A stretch of DNA of 64,000 nt from Treponema sp. (GCA_017619795.1 JAFZRP010000068.1:1-64000); one strand, 5' to 3'; shown: positions 45,843 through 56,197, counted from the first letter of the stretch. The notes: generated by a model not told the origin, from the letters alone. A program made the numbers and translations.

Positions 45843-47009
45843 TTAGAATCCAAGAACTTCCTTGATAAATGAACTTCCCTCAGCAATTTTCTTTGCAGAA
45901 TCGAGAGTGTCGGGCAGTGTAGGGAGCTTTGCAGAAGCTTTAAAAAGATTTTCATTTATTGCTTCCGGCGGCTCAAGATTGTTTTTAATTCCGTCCAGTG
46001 CTGCATGAATTAAAAGTGTAAATACAATGTACACATTACATTCGCAGTCCGGTGTACGGATTTCTAAACGGCTTGCATCTTCGTTTGTGGTTGCCGGTAC
46101 TCGGATAAAGGTTGAACGGTTTTCGTGACCCCAGGCAATGTAGCGTGGTGCCTTCCAGGAACCAAGTCTGTTGTAAGAGCCTTCCGTGCAGTTCATGTAG
46201 TAGGTAATCTCTTCAGCATGCTTTAAGATTCCTGCAAGAACATTTCGTTTTTTAGAATTATCGGAGCAGGAAATGTTGATATGGAAACCGCTGCCTGCTT
46301 TATCTACAAGAGGTTTTGGTGAAAAGTCTGCATAAAGACCAGCACTTGCGGCACGGGTTCTTACAATCCATTTAAAGGTTGCGGCATTGTCTGCGGCAGA
46401 AAGAGCATCGGAGTAGTGGAAGTCAATTTCGTTCTGGCCTGGACCTTCCTCGTGGTGACTTGCTTCCGGCTGAATGCCCATCTGCTCCAGTGTAAAGCAG
46501 ATTTCACGACGGATGTTTTCACCCTTATCTTCCGGTGCAATATCCATATAACTTGCATTATCAAAAGGAATCTTTGTCGGGAATCCGTTTTCGTCTAGCT
46601 TAAAAAGATAGAACTCAATTTCTGTACCAAAGCGGAACTCCATTCCATAATCCTTTTTAGCCTTCTGAACGGCATTTAAAAGAAGAGTGCGGCAGTCCTT
46701 TTTGTAAGGGGTTCCGTTTGCATAAGAAATTGTACAGAACATGCGGACAACCTTTCCCGTGTTTGGTCGCCACGGAAGGATAGAAATTGTTGTTGGATCC
46801 GGATGTAAAAATAAATCGGATTTTTCAGGTGATTCAAAGCCATAGATAGCTGAAGCATCGAAGCTCACGCCGTTTTCAAAAGCACTCGCAAGCTGTCCTG
46901 CCATAATAGAAATATTTTTCTGAACACCGCGTAAATCAAAAAAAGCCAGACGTACAAACTTTACATCTTCTTCCTGTACATACTCTAAAACATCGCTTTT
47001 TGAATACAT
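45843..47009 (-). CDS. glnA: Glutamine synthetase type I, short C-terminus
   Basis: A GSI-type enzyme or GS-like protein (388 residues, versus about 440-470 usually). Active-site motifs are present: EIEFYLFK near residue 130, GPGQNEIDFHY near 190, GSGFHIN near 240, NRSTFIRVP and RLEIRTPDCECN near 320-335. The sequence ends shortly after, at SFIKEVLGF, so the usual C-terminal helices with the adenylylation Tyr region are missing. The gene is between pyrG and an ANTAR regulator gene, with gaps of 28 and 2 bases. It might assimilate ammonia or might act mainly as a nitrogen-state partner for the ANTAR protein; the sequence does not decide. Confidence 0.88.
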   Translation of the reverse strand: MYSKSDVLEYVQEEDVKFVRLAFFDLRGVQKNISIMAGQLASAFENGVSFDASAIYGFESPEKSDLFLHPDPTTISILPWRPNTGKVVRMFCTISYANGTPYKKDCRTLLLNAVQKAKKDYGMEFRFGTEIEFYLFKLDENGFPTKIPFDNASYMDIAPEDKGENIRREICFTLEQMGIQPEASHHEEGPGQNEIDFHYSDALSAADNAATFKWIVRTRAASAGLYADFSPKPLVDKAGSGFHINISCSDNSKKRNVLAGILKHAEEITYYMNCTEGSYNRLGSWKAPRYIAWGHENRSTFIRVPATTNEDASRLEIRTPDCECNVYIVFTLLIHAALDGIKNNLEPPEAINENLFKASAKLPTLPDTLDSAKKIAEGSSFIKEVLGF

Positions 47010-47037
47010 AGTTTTTTCCTCAATATTTTATTTTATC

Positions 47038-48766
<1,729 letters not shown>

Positions 48767-48775
48767 GTGCCTGCT

Positions 48776-48987
48776 ACGGAAATCAGTTTTGTAATTGTAT
48801 ATGCACAAAAAAATAGCTTCCAGTCGAGTTACGTCTTTCAAAACCGCACGCTCGCGTGCTACACGCTGATGTGCCTTGTAATTTTATACGTTTGCCGCCA
48901 AAGCGGCAGCACATCAGAGTGTTTTTGCAAGCCGTCTCTCTCCTTCACGCTATTTTTTAGAACTCAATTTGTAAGACTGATTTCCGT
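48776..48987 (-). repeat. Interspersed structured repeat with terminal inverted repeats, copy 2
   Basis: 212 bp bounded by ACGGAAATCAG and CTGATTTCCGT, an exact 11-bp inverted pair. Inner ends AATAGC/GCTATT and the internal hairpins match copy 1 (26112-26326) in reverse orientation. Its long stem, CTGATGTGC with GCACATCAG, is perfect, and the small hairpin reads GCACG-CGAG-CGTGC against GCAGG-CGAG-CCTGC in copy 1, a compensatory pair change. No coding potential. Confidence 0.75.
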
Positions 48988-49019
48988 GCCGTTATCAAAT
49001 GACAAAACTCTGTATCTGG

Positions 49020-50588
49020 TTAGATTTTCGTAATATCCACCAGACTTATATCTTCCTCAGTTAGCCCGCTTTCCAGACACTCTGCTAAGGCGGTGGCAGT
49101 GTCCAGGGCGGTAAGGCATTCTATGTCGCGTTCGACGGCGTGGCGGCGGAATTTAACGCTTTCGGCATCGGGGTTGCGGCCCTTGGCGGAAGTGGAAATT
49201 ACGTAAGCGATTTTGCCGGAGTCGAGCAGAGTGATGATGTTGTCATTTATATTTTCGTGGACCTTGGCAACGTGGGTTACGGGAATGCCGCTTCGTTCAA
49301 TGGTGTCTGCATTACCGCTGGTGCCGTAGAGCTTAAAGCCAAGGTCGTAGAAGCGGCGGGCGAGGGCAGGCAATTCCGGGAGATCCATTTTCTTTACGCT
49401 AAACAAGATACCCTCCTGTTGATTATGAGGATGAATCATTTTTATTCCGGCGGCAATCATTCCTTTGAAAAGAGCCTCTTCGCGGGTTGGGGCAATTCCA
49501 AGAACTTCACCGGTGGATTTCATTTCCGGACCGAGCGCTGTATCTACATCCATAAGCTTTTCAAAGCTGAATACAGGAACCTTTACGGCAAAATAATTTG
49601 GGGTGCGGTAGAGACCTGTTCCAAAACCCATGTCGCGGATTTTTTCGCCCATCATAGCGCGGGTTGCAAGCTCGACCATTGGAATGCCGGTAACCTTGCT
49701 CAAATAAGGCACGGTTCGGCTGGAACGAGGGTTTGCTTCTATTATATAGAGGTCATCGTTCCAGATTAAATACTGGATGTTTACGAGTCCTTTTGTACCA
49801 AGTGCAAGGGCAAGATCGGTTGACTGGCGAACGATTTTTTCTTTTAGTTTCTCGCTGATTGACCAGCTTGGATAAACGGCGATTGAGTCTCCGGAATGGA
49901 TACCTGTTCGTTCAATGTGCTGCATTATTCCCGGGAGAAGGACCTCTTCGCCGTCGCAGATTCCGTCAATTTCAAGCTCAATTCCTTCCATATATTTATC
50001 GATTAAAACCGGGTTTTCAATTTTCTGTCTGAGGATGATTGCCATGTATTCCTTTACGTCGGCCGGGGTGTTTGCAATAATCATATTCTGGCCGCCGAGT
50101 ACATAGCTTGGGCGGAGCAGAACGGGGTAGGTTATTCGGGCAGCTGCTTCAAGAGCTTCTGCTTCTGTGAAAACGGTTACTCCCTTTGGACGTTTGATTC
50201 CAAGCCGATCGCAAAGCTCTTCAAAACGTTCACGGTCTTCGGCAAGGTCGATTGAATCGGCACTTGTTCCCAGAATAGGAACTCCCTGCTTGTCCAGATA
50301 TTTTGTAAGATTTATGGCTGTCTGTCCGCCGAAGGCTGCAACTACTCCAAGAGGTTTTTCCGTGCGGATAACGTTCATTACATCTTCGCCGGTGAGTGGC
50401 TCAAAGTAAAGTCGGTCCGCTGTGTCAAAATCGGTTGAAACGGTTTCCGGGTTATTGTTGATGATTGCAACTTCGTAGCCCAGCTTTTTCAACGCGCGTA
50501 CACACTGAACACTCGCATAATCAAACTCAATTCCCTGTCCAATTCGAATAGGTCCAGAACCCAGAACAATTATAGTTCGATTTTCCAT
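49020..50588 (-). CDS. carB: Carbamoyl-phosphate synthase large chain, C-terminal half (split gene)
   Basis: This 522-residue protein is the carbamate-phosphorylating half plus the allosteric domain. It opens ENRTIIVLGSGPIRIGQGIEFDYASVQ, continues with the ATP-grasp domain (EDRERFEELCDRLGI, LLRPSYVLGG, IEANPRSSRTVP), and ends with an MGS-like domain (FKLYGTSGNADTI). ATG 50588, after GGGAG, is chosen; the longer frame lacks homology. CarB is normally one protein of about 1070 residues, but here the two halves are separate genes with an HD gene and a Nudix gene between them. It has its own terminator-like leader. Confidence 0.93.
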   Translation of the reverse strand: MENRTIIVLGSGPIRIGQGIEFDYASVQCVRALKKLGYEVAIINNNPETVSTDFDTADRLYFEPLTGEDVMNVIRTEKPLGVVAAFGGQTAINLTKYLDKQGVPILGTSADSIDLAEDRERFEELCDRLGIKRPKGVTVFTEAEALEAAARITYPVLLRPSYVLGGQNMIIANTPADVKEYMAIILRQKIENPVLIDKYMEGIELEIDGICDGEEVLLPGIMQHIERTGIHSGDSIAVYPSWSISEKLKEKIVRQSTDLALALGTKGLVNIQYLIWNDDLYIIEANPRSSRTVPYLSKVTGIPMVELATRAMMGEKIRDMGFGTGLYRTPNYFAVKVPVFSFEKLMDVDTALGPEMKSTGEVLGIAPTREEALFKGMIAAGIKMIHPHNQQEGILFSVKKMDLPELPALARRFYDLGFKLYGTSGNADTIERSGIPVTHVAKVHENINDNIITLLDSGKIAYVISTSAKGRNPDAESVKFRRHAVERDIECLTALDTATALAECLESGLTEEDISLVDITKI

Positions 50589-50602
50589 CTTTAGCTCCCA
50601 GT

Positions 50603-50643
50603 ATAAAAAAAATGGCGACCCCACGAAAAACAGGGTCGCCATT
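50603..50643 (-). promoter_or_regulatory. Leader hairpin before carB C-half (nitrogen leader family)
   Basis: AATGGCGACCC and GGGTCGCCATT (plus positions 50611-50621 and 50633-50643) form an 11-bp stem with a CACGAAAAACA loop on the plus strand, then a T8-like run before GGGAG on the minus strand. The 5' edge is GTCAATGG. It could also be the terminator of the upstream Nudix gene. Confidence 0.65.
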
Positions 50644-50714
50644 GACAATTCAACTTCGTTGTTGAAGATAATATATCACTTTTGTTGAAGTGTGGGAAGA
50701 TAGCTTAAAAAAAA

Positions 50715-51542
50715 TTATTTCCGTGCGCGCTCATCATTTACAACGTGAATCGGCTGCTTTGCTTTTAATATTTCCGGGATTCTTGTTTTAAGAAAGTCCG
50801 GTTTTATACTGGCATTTGGCAGCTCATCCAGCGGAATCCATCCGATAGATTCTTTTGCGCCGTTCCAGCCGAAGCTTTGAGAATTGAGCTCCTGTGAACC
50901 GCGGCTCTTCATAAGGAAGTAGAACTCAAGAACGTGGCAGTTTAAGCCGTCAAAGGCAGGGTCGTGTCCTTCAAAGAAGTTTTCACATACAACAGCAAGA
51001 TGGTCGATTTCATAATCAACACCGGTTTCTTCTTTTACTTCACGGATAATGCATTCTTCGGCAGTTTCATTCATATGTACGCCGCCGCCGACAGAGTAGT
51101 AGTAAGGAGATGTAGGATTAGTGATTGCGAGCAGGCAGCCGTTTTCGATTATGATTGCACCGGTTCTGTAGCGGAAAAATTCTTTTCCAACCATAAAGCA
51201 GCAGTCAGGATAGCCGACTTTTATTTCGCCGAGATTAAGTGGAACTTCAAAATCTATGCAGGATCTTGTTGCGGTGAACGGGCGAACCTTGTTTGAAGCA
51301 ACAGCTACGTGGTCCGGATGCTTTGAATAGGCTTCGAGTGCTTCTTTAGATTCAAAGGTGGAGTCGAGCATAAGGTCTCCAGTGGAAGAACCAAGTCTGC
51401 CTTCTGTTCTGACATTAATTTCAATAAGCCCTGGGATTTTACCTTTAAGTCCTTCAAGTCCGGCTTTGATTTCTGCCTTTACAGAAGTTTTTTCTTCTTC
51501 CGGCATATCCTTGAGCGTCCATACAATAATGTGCTTTACCAT
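50715..51542 (-). CDS. Dabb-domain and Nudix hydrolase fusion
   Basis: A 275-residue protein with two parts. Residues 1-100 form a Dabb (stress-responsive A/B barrel) domain: MVKHIIVWTLKDMPEEEK, then SKHPDHVAVASNKVRPF. Residues about 115-260 form a Nudix hydrolase with the full box GGGVHMNETAEECIIREVKEETG near residue 155. Nudix enzymes hydrolyse nucleoside-diphosphate-linked compounds; the substrate is not known. The fusion is unusual. It is placed between the two carB halves on the same strand. Confidence 0.83.
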   Translation of the reverse strand: MVKHIIVWTLKDMPEEEKTSVKAEIKAGLEGLKGKIPGLIEINVRTEGRLGSSTGDLMLDSTFESKEALEAYSKHPDHVAVASNKVRPFTATRSCIDFEVPLNLGEIKVGYPDCCFMVGKEFFRYRTGAIIIENGCLLAITNPTSPYYYSVGGGVHMNETAEECIIREVKEETGVDYEIDHLAVVCENFFEGHDPAFDGLNCHVLEFYFLMKSRGSQELNSQSFGWNGAKESIGWIPLDELPNASIKPDFLKTRIPEILKAKQPIHVVNDERARK

Positions 51543-51599
51543 TTCGTCTATCTCCTTTTTATAATTTTTACCGCGTAAATATTTTGCTTACAATTTTCC

Positions 51600-52214
51600 T
51601 TAGGCTTTGAGCCAGCCCTTCTGAATTGCATTATCCAGATTCTGTTCAATCCATTTGTAAACCGTCGGCATAAACTCTTTTATTATAGCCATTCGTTTTT
51701 CTACGGAAGCCCGATTTGTGCCGCTTTCTACCCAGGTATGTCCGCCGGTCAGCGTATTATGCAGAAATGGCTGAAGTCTGTCCATACAGGCGGCGTATTT
51801 TGCATCTGCGGTTTGCATTGCATCAAACTCTTCCCAGAGACTTCTGATTTCGTCTCCCTGTTCTTTTGGGAGCATTGCAAAAAGCTTGTCGGCGGCAGCC
51901 TGTTCCCGCTGAGCCTTATCCTTGTTGCCGGCTGCATCGTAGGCAAAGGTGTCGCCCGCGTAGATTTCTATTAAATCATGGACAACACACATTTTTACAG
52001 CCCGACCAATATCAACTGGCTCAGCTGCGTATTCTGTAAAAAGAAGCGCCATAACCGCAATGTGCCAGGAATGTTCTGCATCATTTTCACGGCGTGAATC
52101 ATCAATGAGCATTGTGCGTCTGAGGATGCTTGTCATTTTGTCAATTTCGGCAGTGAATCTGAGCTGCTGGTCTAACCGGATATTTTTGCTTTCAATAAAA
52201 TCTTGGATTGGCAT
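51600..52214 (-). CDS. HD-domain hydrolase (YfbR-like nucleotidase family)
   Basis: A 204-residue HD-superfamily protein. The metal motifs are visible: ENDAEHSWHIAVMALL near residue 50 (His), VVHDLIEIYAGDT near 80 (HD) and YAACMDRLQP near 140 (Asp). The pattern resembles 5'-deoxynucleotidase YfbR and HD_3 family proteins. ATG 52214 gives MPIQDFIESKN; the longer frame adds 55 unlikely residues. It lies 64 bases after the carB N-terminal half and 57 bases before the Nudix gene. Confidence 0.82.
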   Translation of the reverse strand: MPIQDFIESKNIRLDQQLRFTAEIDKMTSILRRTMLIDDSRRENDAEHSWHIAVMALLFTEYAAEPVDIGRAVKMCVVHDLIEIYAGDTFAYDAAGNKDKAQREQAAADKLFAMLPKEQGDEIRSLWEEFDAMQTADAKYAACMDRLQPFLHNTLTGGHTWVESGTNRASVEKRMAIIKEFMPTVYKWIEQNLDNAIQKGWLKA

Positions 52215-52278
52215 AGTGATTACTATAGCACAAAAAAAAGAGACTGTGAAAGAGTAAAATCGATATGCGAAGCCGGAA

Positions 52279-53958
52279 TTAGCTGTGCATTTCTTCCAGG
52301 TATGCTTCTGCTTCGTTTTCGCCGATTGAGCCGTCTGGTTCGCAGCTTGTGGAATAGAAATACGGAGTTTCAGCTGCAAACTCTCCGGCGCAGGTGTCTA
52401 CCATTTTGAAGGAGGCCGGCGGGTAGAGAAGTGTGGATGCGGGGGAAGTCTCCCCCCCGTTGCAACCCGCTGCGCGGGTTTCCACTTCCCCCTCTCCTAG
52501 GTGGTTCATCAGCTTTGCTGATTTACCCCCTAAAACCCCGGCTGTTTCCATTTTTATTATATTCTCTACCTTCCACAGGAACCATCTGTCAATTTTTGTA
52601 ATGTCATGAATCTGTTCAACGGTCATAAGTCCGCGCTTTAAAGCCTGGTAAATTGCAAAGATTCTCTGGTCGGTACACTGACCTACAATTGTTTTGATTT
52701 TGTCGTCACTTTCGCGGGCAAAGGCTGGCAGATCAAGGGAACTTGTTTTAAGCTCGGCACCACGTACAGCCTTAAGAAGTGCTTCTTCAAAGCTCTGTCC
52801 AATCGCCATCACTTCGCCGGTAGCTTTCATTTGTGTACCAAGCTTTCGTGCAGCATATACAAACTTATCGAACGGGAACTTCGGCATTTTTACAACAACA
52901 TAGTCTAGCACTGGTTCAAAGCAGGCTTTTGTTTTCTTTGTGACAAAGTTCGGAATCTCATCAAGCGTAAAGCCAACTGCAATAAGAGCGGCAACCTTTG
53001 CAATAGGGTAGCCGGTTGCTTTACTTGCAAGTGCAGATGAGCGTGATACACGTGGGTTTACTTCGATTACAGCGTATTCAAAGCTGTCGGGATTAAGTGC
53101 AAACTGGCAGTTACAGCCACCTTCAATTTTCAATTCGCTGATAATGTTGAGGGCCGCAGTTCTAAGCATCTGATATTCTTTATCAGCAAGCGTGAGCGTT
53201 GGTGCAACTACAATTGAGTCTCCTGTATGAACGCCAACCGGGTCTACGTTTTCCATTGAACAGACAGTAATTACGTTACCTGTTGAATCACGCATAACCT
53301 CAAACTCAACTTCCTTCCAGCCGCTTATACATTTTTCTACCAGAATCTGATGAATTGGCGAGCGGTGCAGGCCGTTGTGAACAATTTCATCGAGCTCTGC
53401 TTCTGTGCGGCAAATACCACCACCTGTTCCACCAAGCGTAAACGCCGGTCTGATAATTGCAGGCAATCCAATTTCATTGTGAACAAAATCAATTGCATCC
53501 TCGTAGGTTGTTACAACTTTTGAAGGAATTACCGGTTCCCCGATTTTTTCCATCATATCCTTGAACATCTGGCGGTCTTCAGCCTTGTCTATCGTTTCGG
53601 GCACTGCTCCAAGCAGCTGAACATTGTGCGCCTCCAGAAAGCCCGATTTTGCAAGCTCCATGCTGAGGGTTAGTCCTGTTTGTCCGCCGAGAGTAGAAAG
53701 CAGAGAATCAGGTTTTTCTTTTTCTATGATTCGTTCAACAGTGCGCAGCGTAAGCGGCTCAATGTAGATTTCGTCTGCCATGCTTTTGTCTGTCATAAGT
53801 GTAGCCGGATTTGAGTTTACAAGACAAACCTCAAGTCCAAGACTTTTTAACGCACGGCAAGCCTGATTTCCGGCATAGTCAAACTCTGCAGCCTGCCCGA
53901 TAATGATTGGTCCGGAACCAATTACCATAACTTTGTGTATATTTTTATTAAGTGGCAT
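52279..53958 (-). CDS. carB: Carbamoyl-phosphate synthase large chain, N-terminal half (split gene)
   Basis: A 559-residue protein holding the carboxyphosphate half: VMVIGSGPIIIGQAAEFDYAGNQACRALK, EDRQMFKDMMEKIGEPVI, AIIRPAFTLGGTGGG, EVEFEVMRDS, and EVNPRVSRSSALASKATGYPIAKVAA. After IDRWFLWKVENIIKMET the usual helical oligomerisation segment is replaced by about 40 residues (GVLGGKSAKLMNHLGEGEVE...) encoded by a GC-rich palindromic element (about 52410-52550). Native sequence resumes at MVDTCAGEFAAETPYFYST, after which the protein stops where the C-half normally begins. It follows carA by five bases. Confidence 0.92.
   Translation of the reverse strand: MPLNKNIHKVMVIGSGPIIIGQAAEFDYAGNQACRALKSLGLEVCLVNSNPATLMTDKSMADEIYIEPLTLRTVERIIEKEKPDSLLSTLGGQTGLTLSMELAKSGFLEAHNVQLLGAVPETIDKAEDRQMFKDMMEKIGEPVIPSKVVTTYEDAIDFVHNEIGLPAIIRPAFTLGGTGGGICRTEAELDEIVHNGLHRSPIHQILVEKCISGWKEVEFEVMRDSTGNVITVCSMENVDPVGVHTGDSIVVAPTLTLADKEYQMLRTAALNIISELKIEGGCNCQFALNPDSFEYAVIEVNPRVSRSSALASKATGYPIAKVAALIAVGFTLDEIPNFVTKKTKACFEPVLDYVVVKMPKFPFDKFVYAARKLGTQMKATGEVMAIGQSFEEALLKAVRGAELKTSSLDLPAFARESDDKIKTIVGQCTDQRIFAIYQALKRGLMTVEQIHDITKIDRWFLWKVENIIKMETAGVLGGKSAKLMNHLGEGEVETRAAGCNGGETSPASTLLYPPASFKMVDTCAGEFAAETPYFYSTSCEPDGSIGENEAEAYLEEMHS
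52412..52550 (-). repeat. GC-rich palindromic element inside carB (N half)
   Basis: GC-rich block read in frame by carB. It holds the 16-base hairpin GGGGGAAGTCTCCCCC (52441-52456), whose reverse complement occurs inside carA at 54620-54635, plus an AACCCGC/GCGGGTT stem (52464-52480) and ATCAGC/GCTGAT (52508-52522). It replaces the oligomerisation-region residues of CarB. Confidence 0.65.
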
Positions 53959-53962
53959 AATC

Positions 53963-55126
53963 TTAGTTTATCCTCCGTTTAATCATCTCTACAAATTCAT
54001 CAAACAGAAAATTAGTATCGTGCGGGCCGCCGCATGCTTCGGGGTGGAACTGCACGCTAAAGGCAGGGATATCTTTATAAGAGATTCCTTCGCAGGTGTT
54101 GTCGTTTACATTGTAAAAGCTTAAGGTGGCAAACGCTGGAAGAGTGTCTGTTTCTACGGCGTAGCCGTGGTTCTGGCTGGTGATGTAGACGCGGCCGGTT
54201 GCTGTGTCTTTTACCGGATGGTTTCCGCCGCGGTGACCATATTTAAGCTTGCTCGTTTTGCAGCCTCGTGCAAGTGCGAGCATTTGGTGGCCAAGACAGA
54301 TTCCAAAGATTGGCAGCTTGCCAAAATTACAAAGCTTTTGAATCTCCTGAATTATACCTGTATTATCTGCAGGGTCGCCGGGACCATTGCTCAACATAAG
54401 TCCATCTGGTTTAAGCGCGAGGATTTGTTCTGCGGTTGTTTCGCAAGGCACTACAGTTACAGTGCAACCGCGTTTTTCAAGCTCGCGCTGAATGTTTGCT
54501 TTTGCACCAAAATCCCAGAGAACAATGTGCGGTATAGAAGAAGCTGGGGGCGTTGCGGGGGACACCCCTGCAGAGGGGGTAGAGGAAGCCACCGCAGCTT
54601 GCGAGGAGGCTGGAGCGCAGGGGGAGACTTCCCCCTCCTTACAGCTTACTGTTTCTACGGCTTGTTCTATTTTATATTTGCGGATTTTTTCGAGAAGCTC
54701 GTCGGTAACAACTGGAGTTTCAGTTCCGCTTACAATCATTCCGTTCATTACGCCAGATTCGCGAAGTCGTTTTGTTAAGGCGCGGGTGTCTATTCCGCAG
54801 ATTCCGACTATGTTCTGACTTTTTAAGAAGGAGTCCAGCGTACCGTCGCAGCGGAAGTTTGAAGGAGAGTCGCACAGCTCGCGAACTATGTAGCCGCGTA
54901 CCCAGCATTTTTTGCTTTCAAAATCTGTGGGGATTATGCCGTAGTTGCCGATGAGCGGGAAGGTTTGCGTTACAATCTGGCCGAAGTAGCTTGGGTCGGT
55001 GAGGGTTTCTATGTAGCCTGTCATACCGGTGGTAAAAACTGTTTCGCCGATTGTGGTGCCTGTTGCTCCAATAGAGCTGCCTTTAAAAACAGTGCCGTCT
55101 GCAAGAATCAAATATGCTTTGCTCAT
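53963..55126 (-). CDS. carA: Carbamoyl-phosphate synthase small chain
   Basis: Glutaminase subunit that supplies ammonia to CarB (387 residues). The N-terminal domain starts MSKAYLILADGTVFKGSSIGATG. The class I amidotransferase domain has GICLGHQMLALA (catalytic Cys) and VQFHPEACGGPHDT (His/Glu). Between VETVSC and IPHIVLWDFGAKANI lies an Ala/Ser/Pro-rich linker of about 32 residues (GEVSPCAPASSQ...), encoded by a GC-rich palindromic element. ATG 55126 is chosen because GAGGATG precedes it. It starts 14 bases after nadE and is five bases before the carB N half. Confidence 0.95.
   Translation of the reverse strand: MSKAYLILADGTVFKGSSIGATGTTIGETVFTTGMTGYIETLTDPSYFGQIVTQTFPLIGNYGIIPTDFESKKCWVRGYIVRELCDSPSNFRCDGTLDSFLKSQNIVGICGIDTRALTKRLRESGVMNGMIVSGTETPVVTDELLEKIRKYKIEQAVETVSCKEGEVSPCAPASSQAAVASSTPSAGVSPATPPASSIPHIVLWDFGAKANIQRELEKRGCTVTVVPCETTAEQILALKPDGLMLSNGPGDPADNTGIIQEIQKLCNFGKLPIFGICLGHQMLALARGCKTSKLKYGHRGGNHPVKDTATGRVYITSQNHGYAVETDTLPAFATLSFYNVNDNTCEGISYKDIPAFSVQFHPEACGGPHDTNFLFDEFVEMIKRRIN
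54541..54647 (-). repeat. GC-rich palindromic element inside carA
   Basis: About 105 bp flanked by AAGCTG and CAGCTT. It contains CTGGGGGCGTTGCGGGG (54544-54560), shared exactly with the intergenic copy at 7441-7457, and the hairpin GGGGGAGACTTCCCCC (54620-54635), shared in reverse orientation with the carB copy. It is read in frame as a linker of Ala, Ser, Pro and Val between the two CarA domains. Confidence 0.7.
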
Positions 55127-55140
55127 TTTGACATCCTCAA

Positions 55141-55941
55141 TCATTTTGCTCCCCAGACTGAATAAAGCGGGAGCTCTGGAACAAAGCAAGGCAGCTGAAT
55201 TATATCGAGCTTAAACTTGTTTTTCTTCCAGCGCTCAATTATATCTTCGTAGTGAGGGCCTTTTTTATTTTCTCTTATAAGCTCGTTTACTTCGTGATAC
55301 GTCCAGCCAAGACTTTCTTCATCAGTTTTGCCACACATTCCGTCGCTTGGCGCCTTGTGCATAATTTCTTTTGGCATGCCGGCATAATCTCCAAGGGCAA
55401 CTACTTCGTCCGTTGTAAGCTTGCTGATTGGTGCAAAGCTTCCGGCACTGTCGCCGTAGAAGGTACTGTAGCCCATAACGTCTTCGCTTAAGTTGCAGGT
55501 GTTTGCTACCATTGCGTTGCCTAAAACTGCGGCAATTCCGTAAAGAGTTGTCATACGGAGTCGGGCAGGAGTGTTTGTTTTATAGTTTGTATAGCTGTAG
55601 TCATCAGCAGGCAGATATTTCTGCAGCTCGTCTGTCAGTCCGTTATATGCATTGTTGATGTTGATTGTGTAATTTTTTATTCCAAGGAAGCTGCAAACCT
55701 TCTGGCTGTCGGCAATATCCTTTTGCTCACCATTTGGAAGCATTACGCCAACAACTCGGTCTTTTCCAAGAGCATCTGTAAGAAGCTTAGCGGTTAGGGC
55801 AGAATCCTTTCCGCCTGAGATTCCGATTACGGTAATTGTTTTGCTGTTCGCATTTGCTGAAAACCAGCCCTGAATCCATTCTATACAGGCCTTATAAACC
55901 TGTCCGGCATCAAAAGTGTATGAACCTGAAACGTTTGACAT
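55141..55941 (-). CDS. nadE: NH3-dependent NAD+ synthetase
   Basis: Amidates deamido-NAD with ammonia. At 266 residues it has only the synthetase domain, with the P-loop VIGISGGKDSALTAKL near residue 40 and MGYSTFYGDSAGSFAPI later; no glutaminase domain is attached. ATG 55941, after GGAGGTCGC, is chosen; the in-frame ATG 55965 lies inside the leader hairpin and has no ribosome binding site. It is the first gene of nadE-carA-carB(N), so NAD and carbamoyl phosphate synthesis share a leader. Confidence 0.94.
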   Translation of the reverse strand: MSNVSGSYTFDAGQVYKACIEWIQGWFSANANSKTITVIGISGGKDSALTAKLLTDALGKDRVVGVMLPNGEQKDIADSQKVCSFLGIKNYTININNAYNGLTDELQKYLPADDYSYTNYKTNTPARLRMTTLYGIAAVLGNAMVANTCNLSEDVMGYSTFYGDSAGSFAPISKLTTDEVVALGDYAGMPKEIMHKAPSDGMCGKTDEESLGWTYHEVNELIRENKKGPHYEDIIERWKKNKFKLDIIQLPCFVPELPLYSVWGAK

Positions 55942-55950
55942 GCGACCTCC

Positions 55951-56060
55951 AAAAAAAACGCTCATTCCATTTACCGAAAAATCCGGAAAATCGAATGAGC
56001 GCCTTTGCTCTTTAATAGAATTATTATGGTAGTTATAAAGCTTTGGTGGAGTTGTGTCAA
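55951..56060 (-). promoter_or_regulatory. nadE promoter and leader hairpin (nitrogen leader family)
   Basis: Minus strand: TTGACA (56060-56055), 17 bp, TATAAC (56037-56032). The leader reaches GAGCAAAGG and a stem GAATGAGCG (55993-56001, plus strand) with CGCTCATTC (55959-55967), followed by T8 and the GGAGG ribosome binding site. The region is divergent with dapF, so the hairpin cannot terminate an upstream gene. Confidence 0.75.
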
Positions 56061-56092
56061 GAATGTATTATTGATGTAAAAAAGCTGTGTTA

Positions 56093-56197
56093 TTGACAAT
56101 TTCGGTCCTAATCGGTAAAACTGAGTTATAAGACAAAGAGGTCGTAGATATTTTTCTGGTGCATTTTTGCGCGGAAATATGTCCACGACCTTTTTTT
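56093..56197 (+). promoter_or_regulatory. dapF promoter and leader hairpin (nitrogen leader family)
   Basis: TTGACA (56093-56098), 17 bp, TAAAAC (56116-56121). GACAAAG edge, then AGGTCGT (56139-56145) pairs with ACGACCT (56185-56191), with inner ATATTT/AAATAT, then a T-run and AGGAGG. Divergent with nadE. The spacing from AGGAGG to ATG 56221 is unusually long (13 bases). Confidence 0.7.

Noticed and set aside
54167..54778. 203-codon open frame on the plus strand opposite carA
   Set aside because: Antisense to a clear carA gene; its sequence has no family match and arises partly from the GC-rich element.
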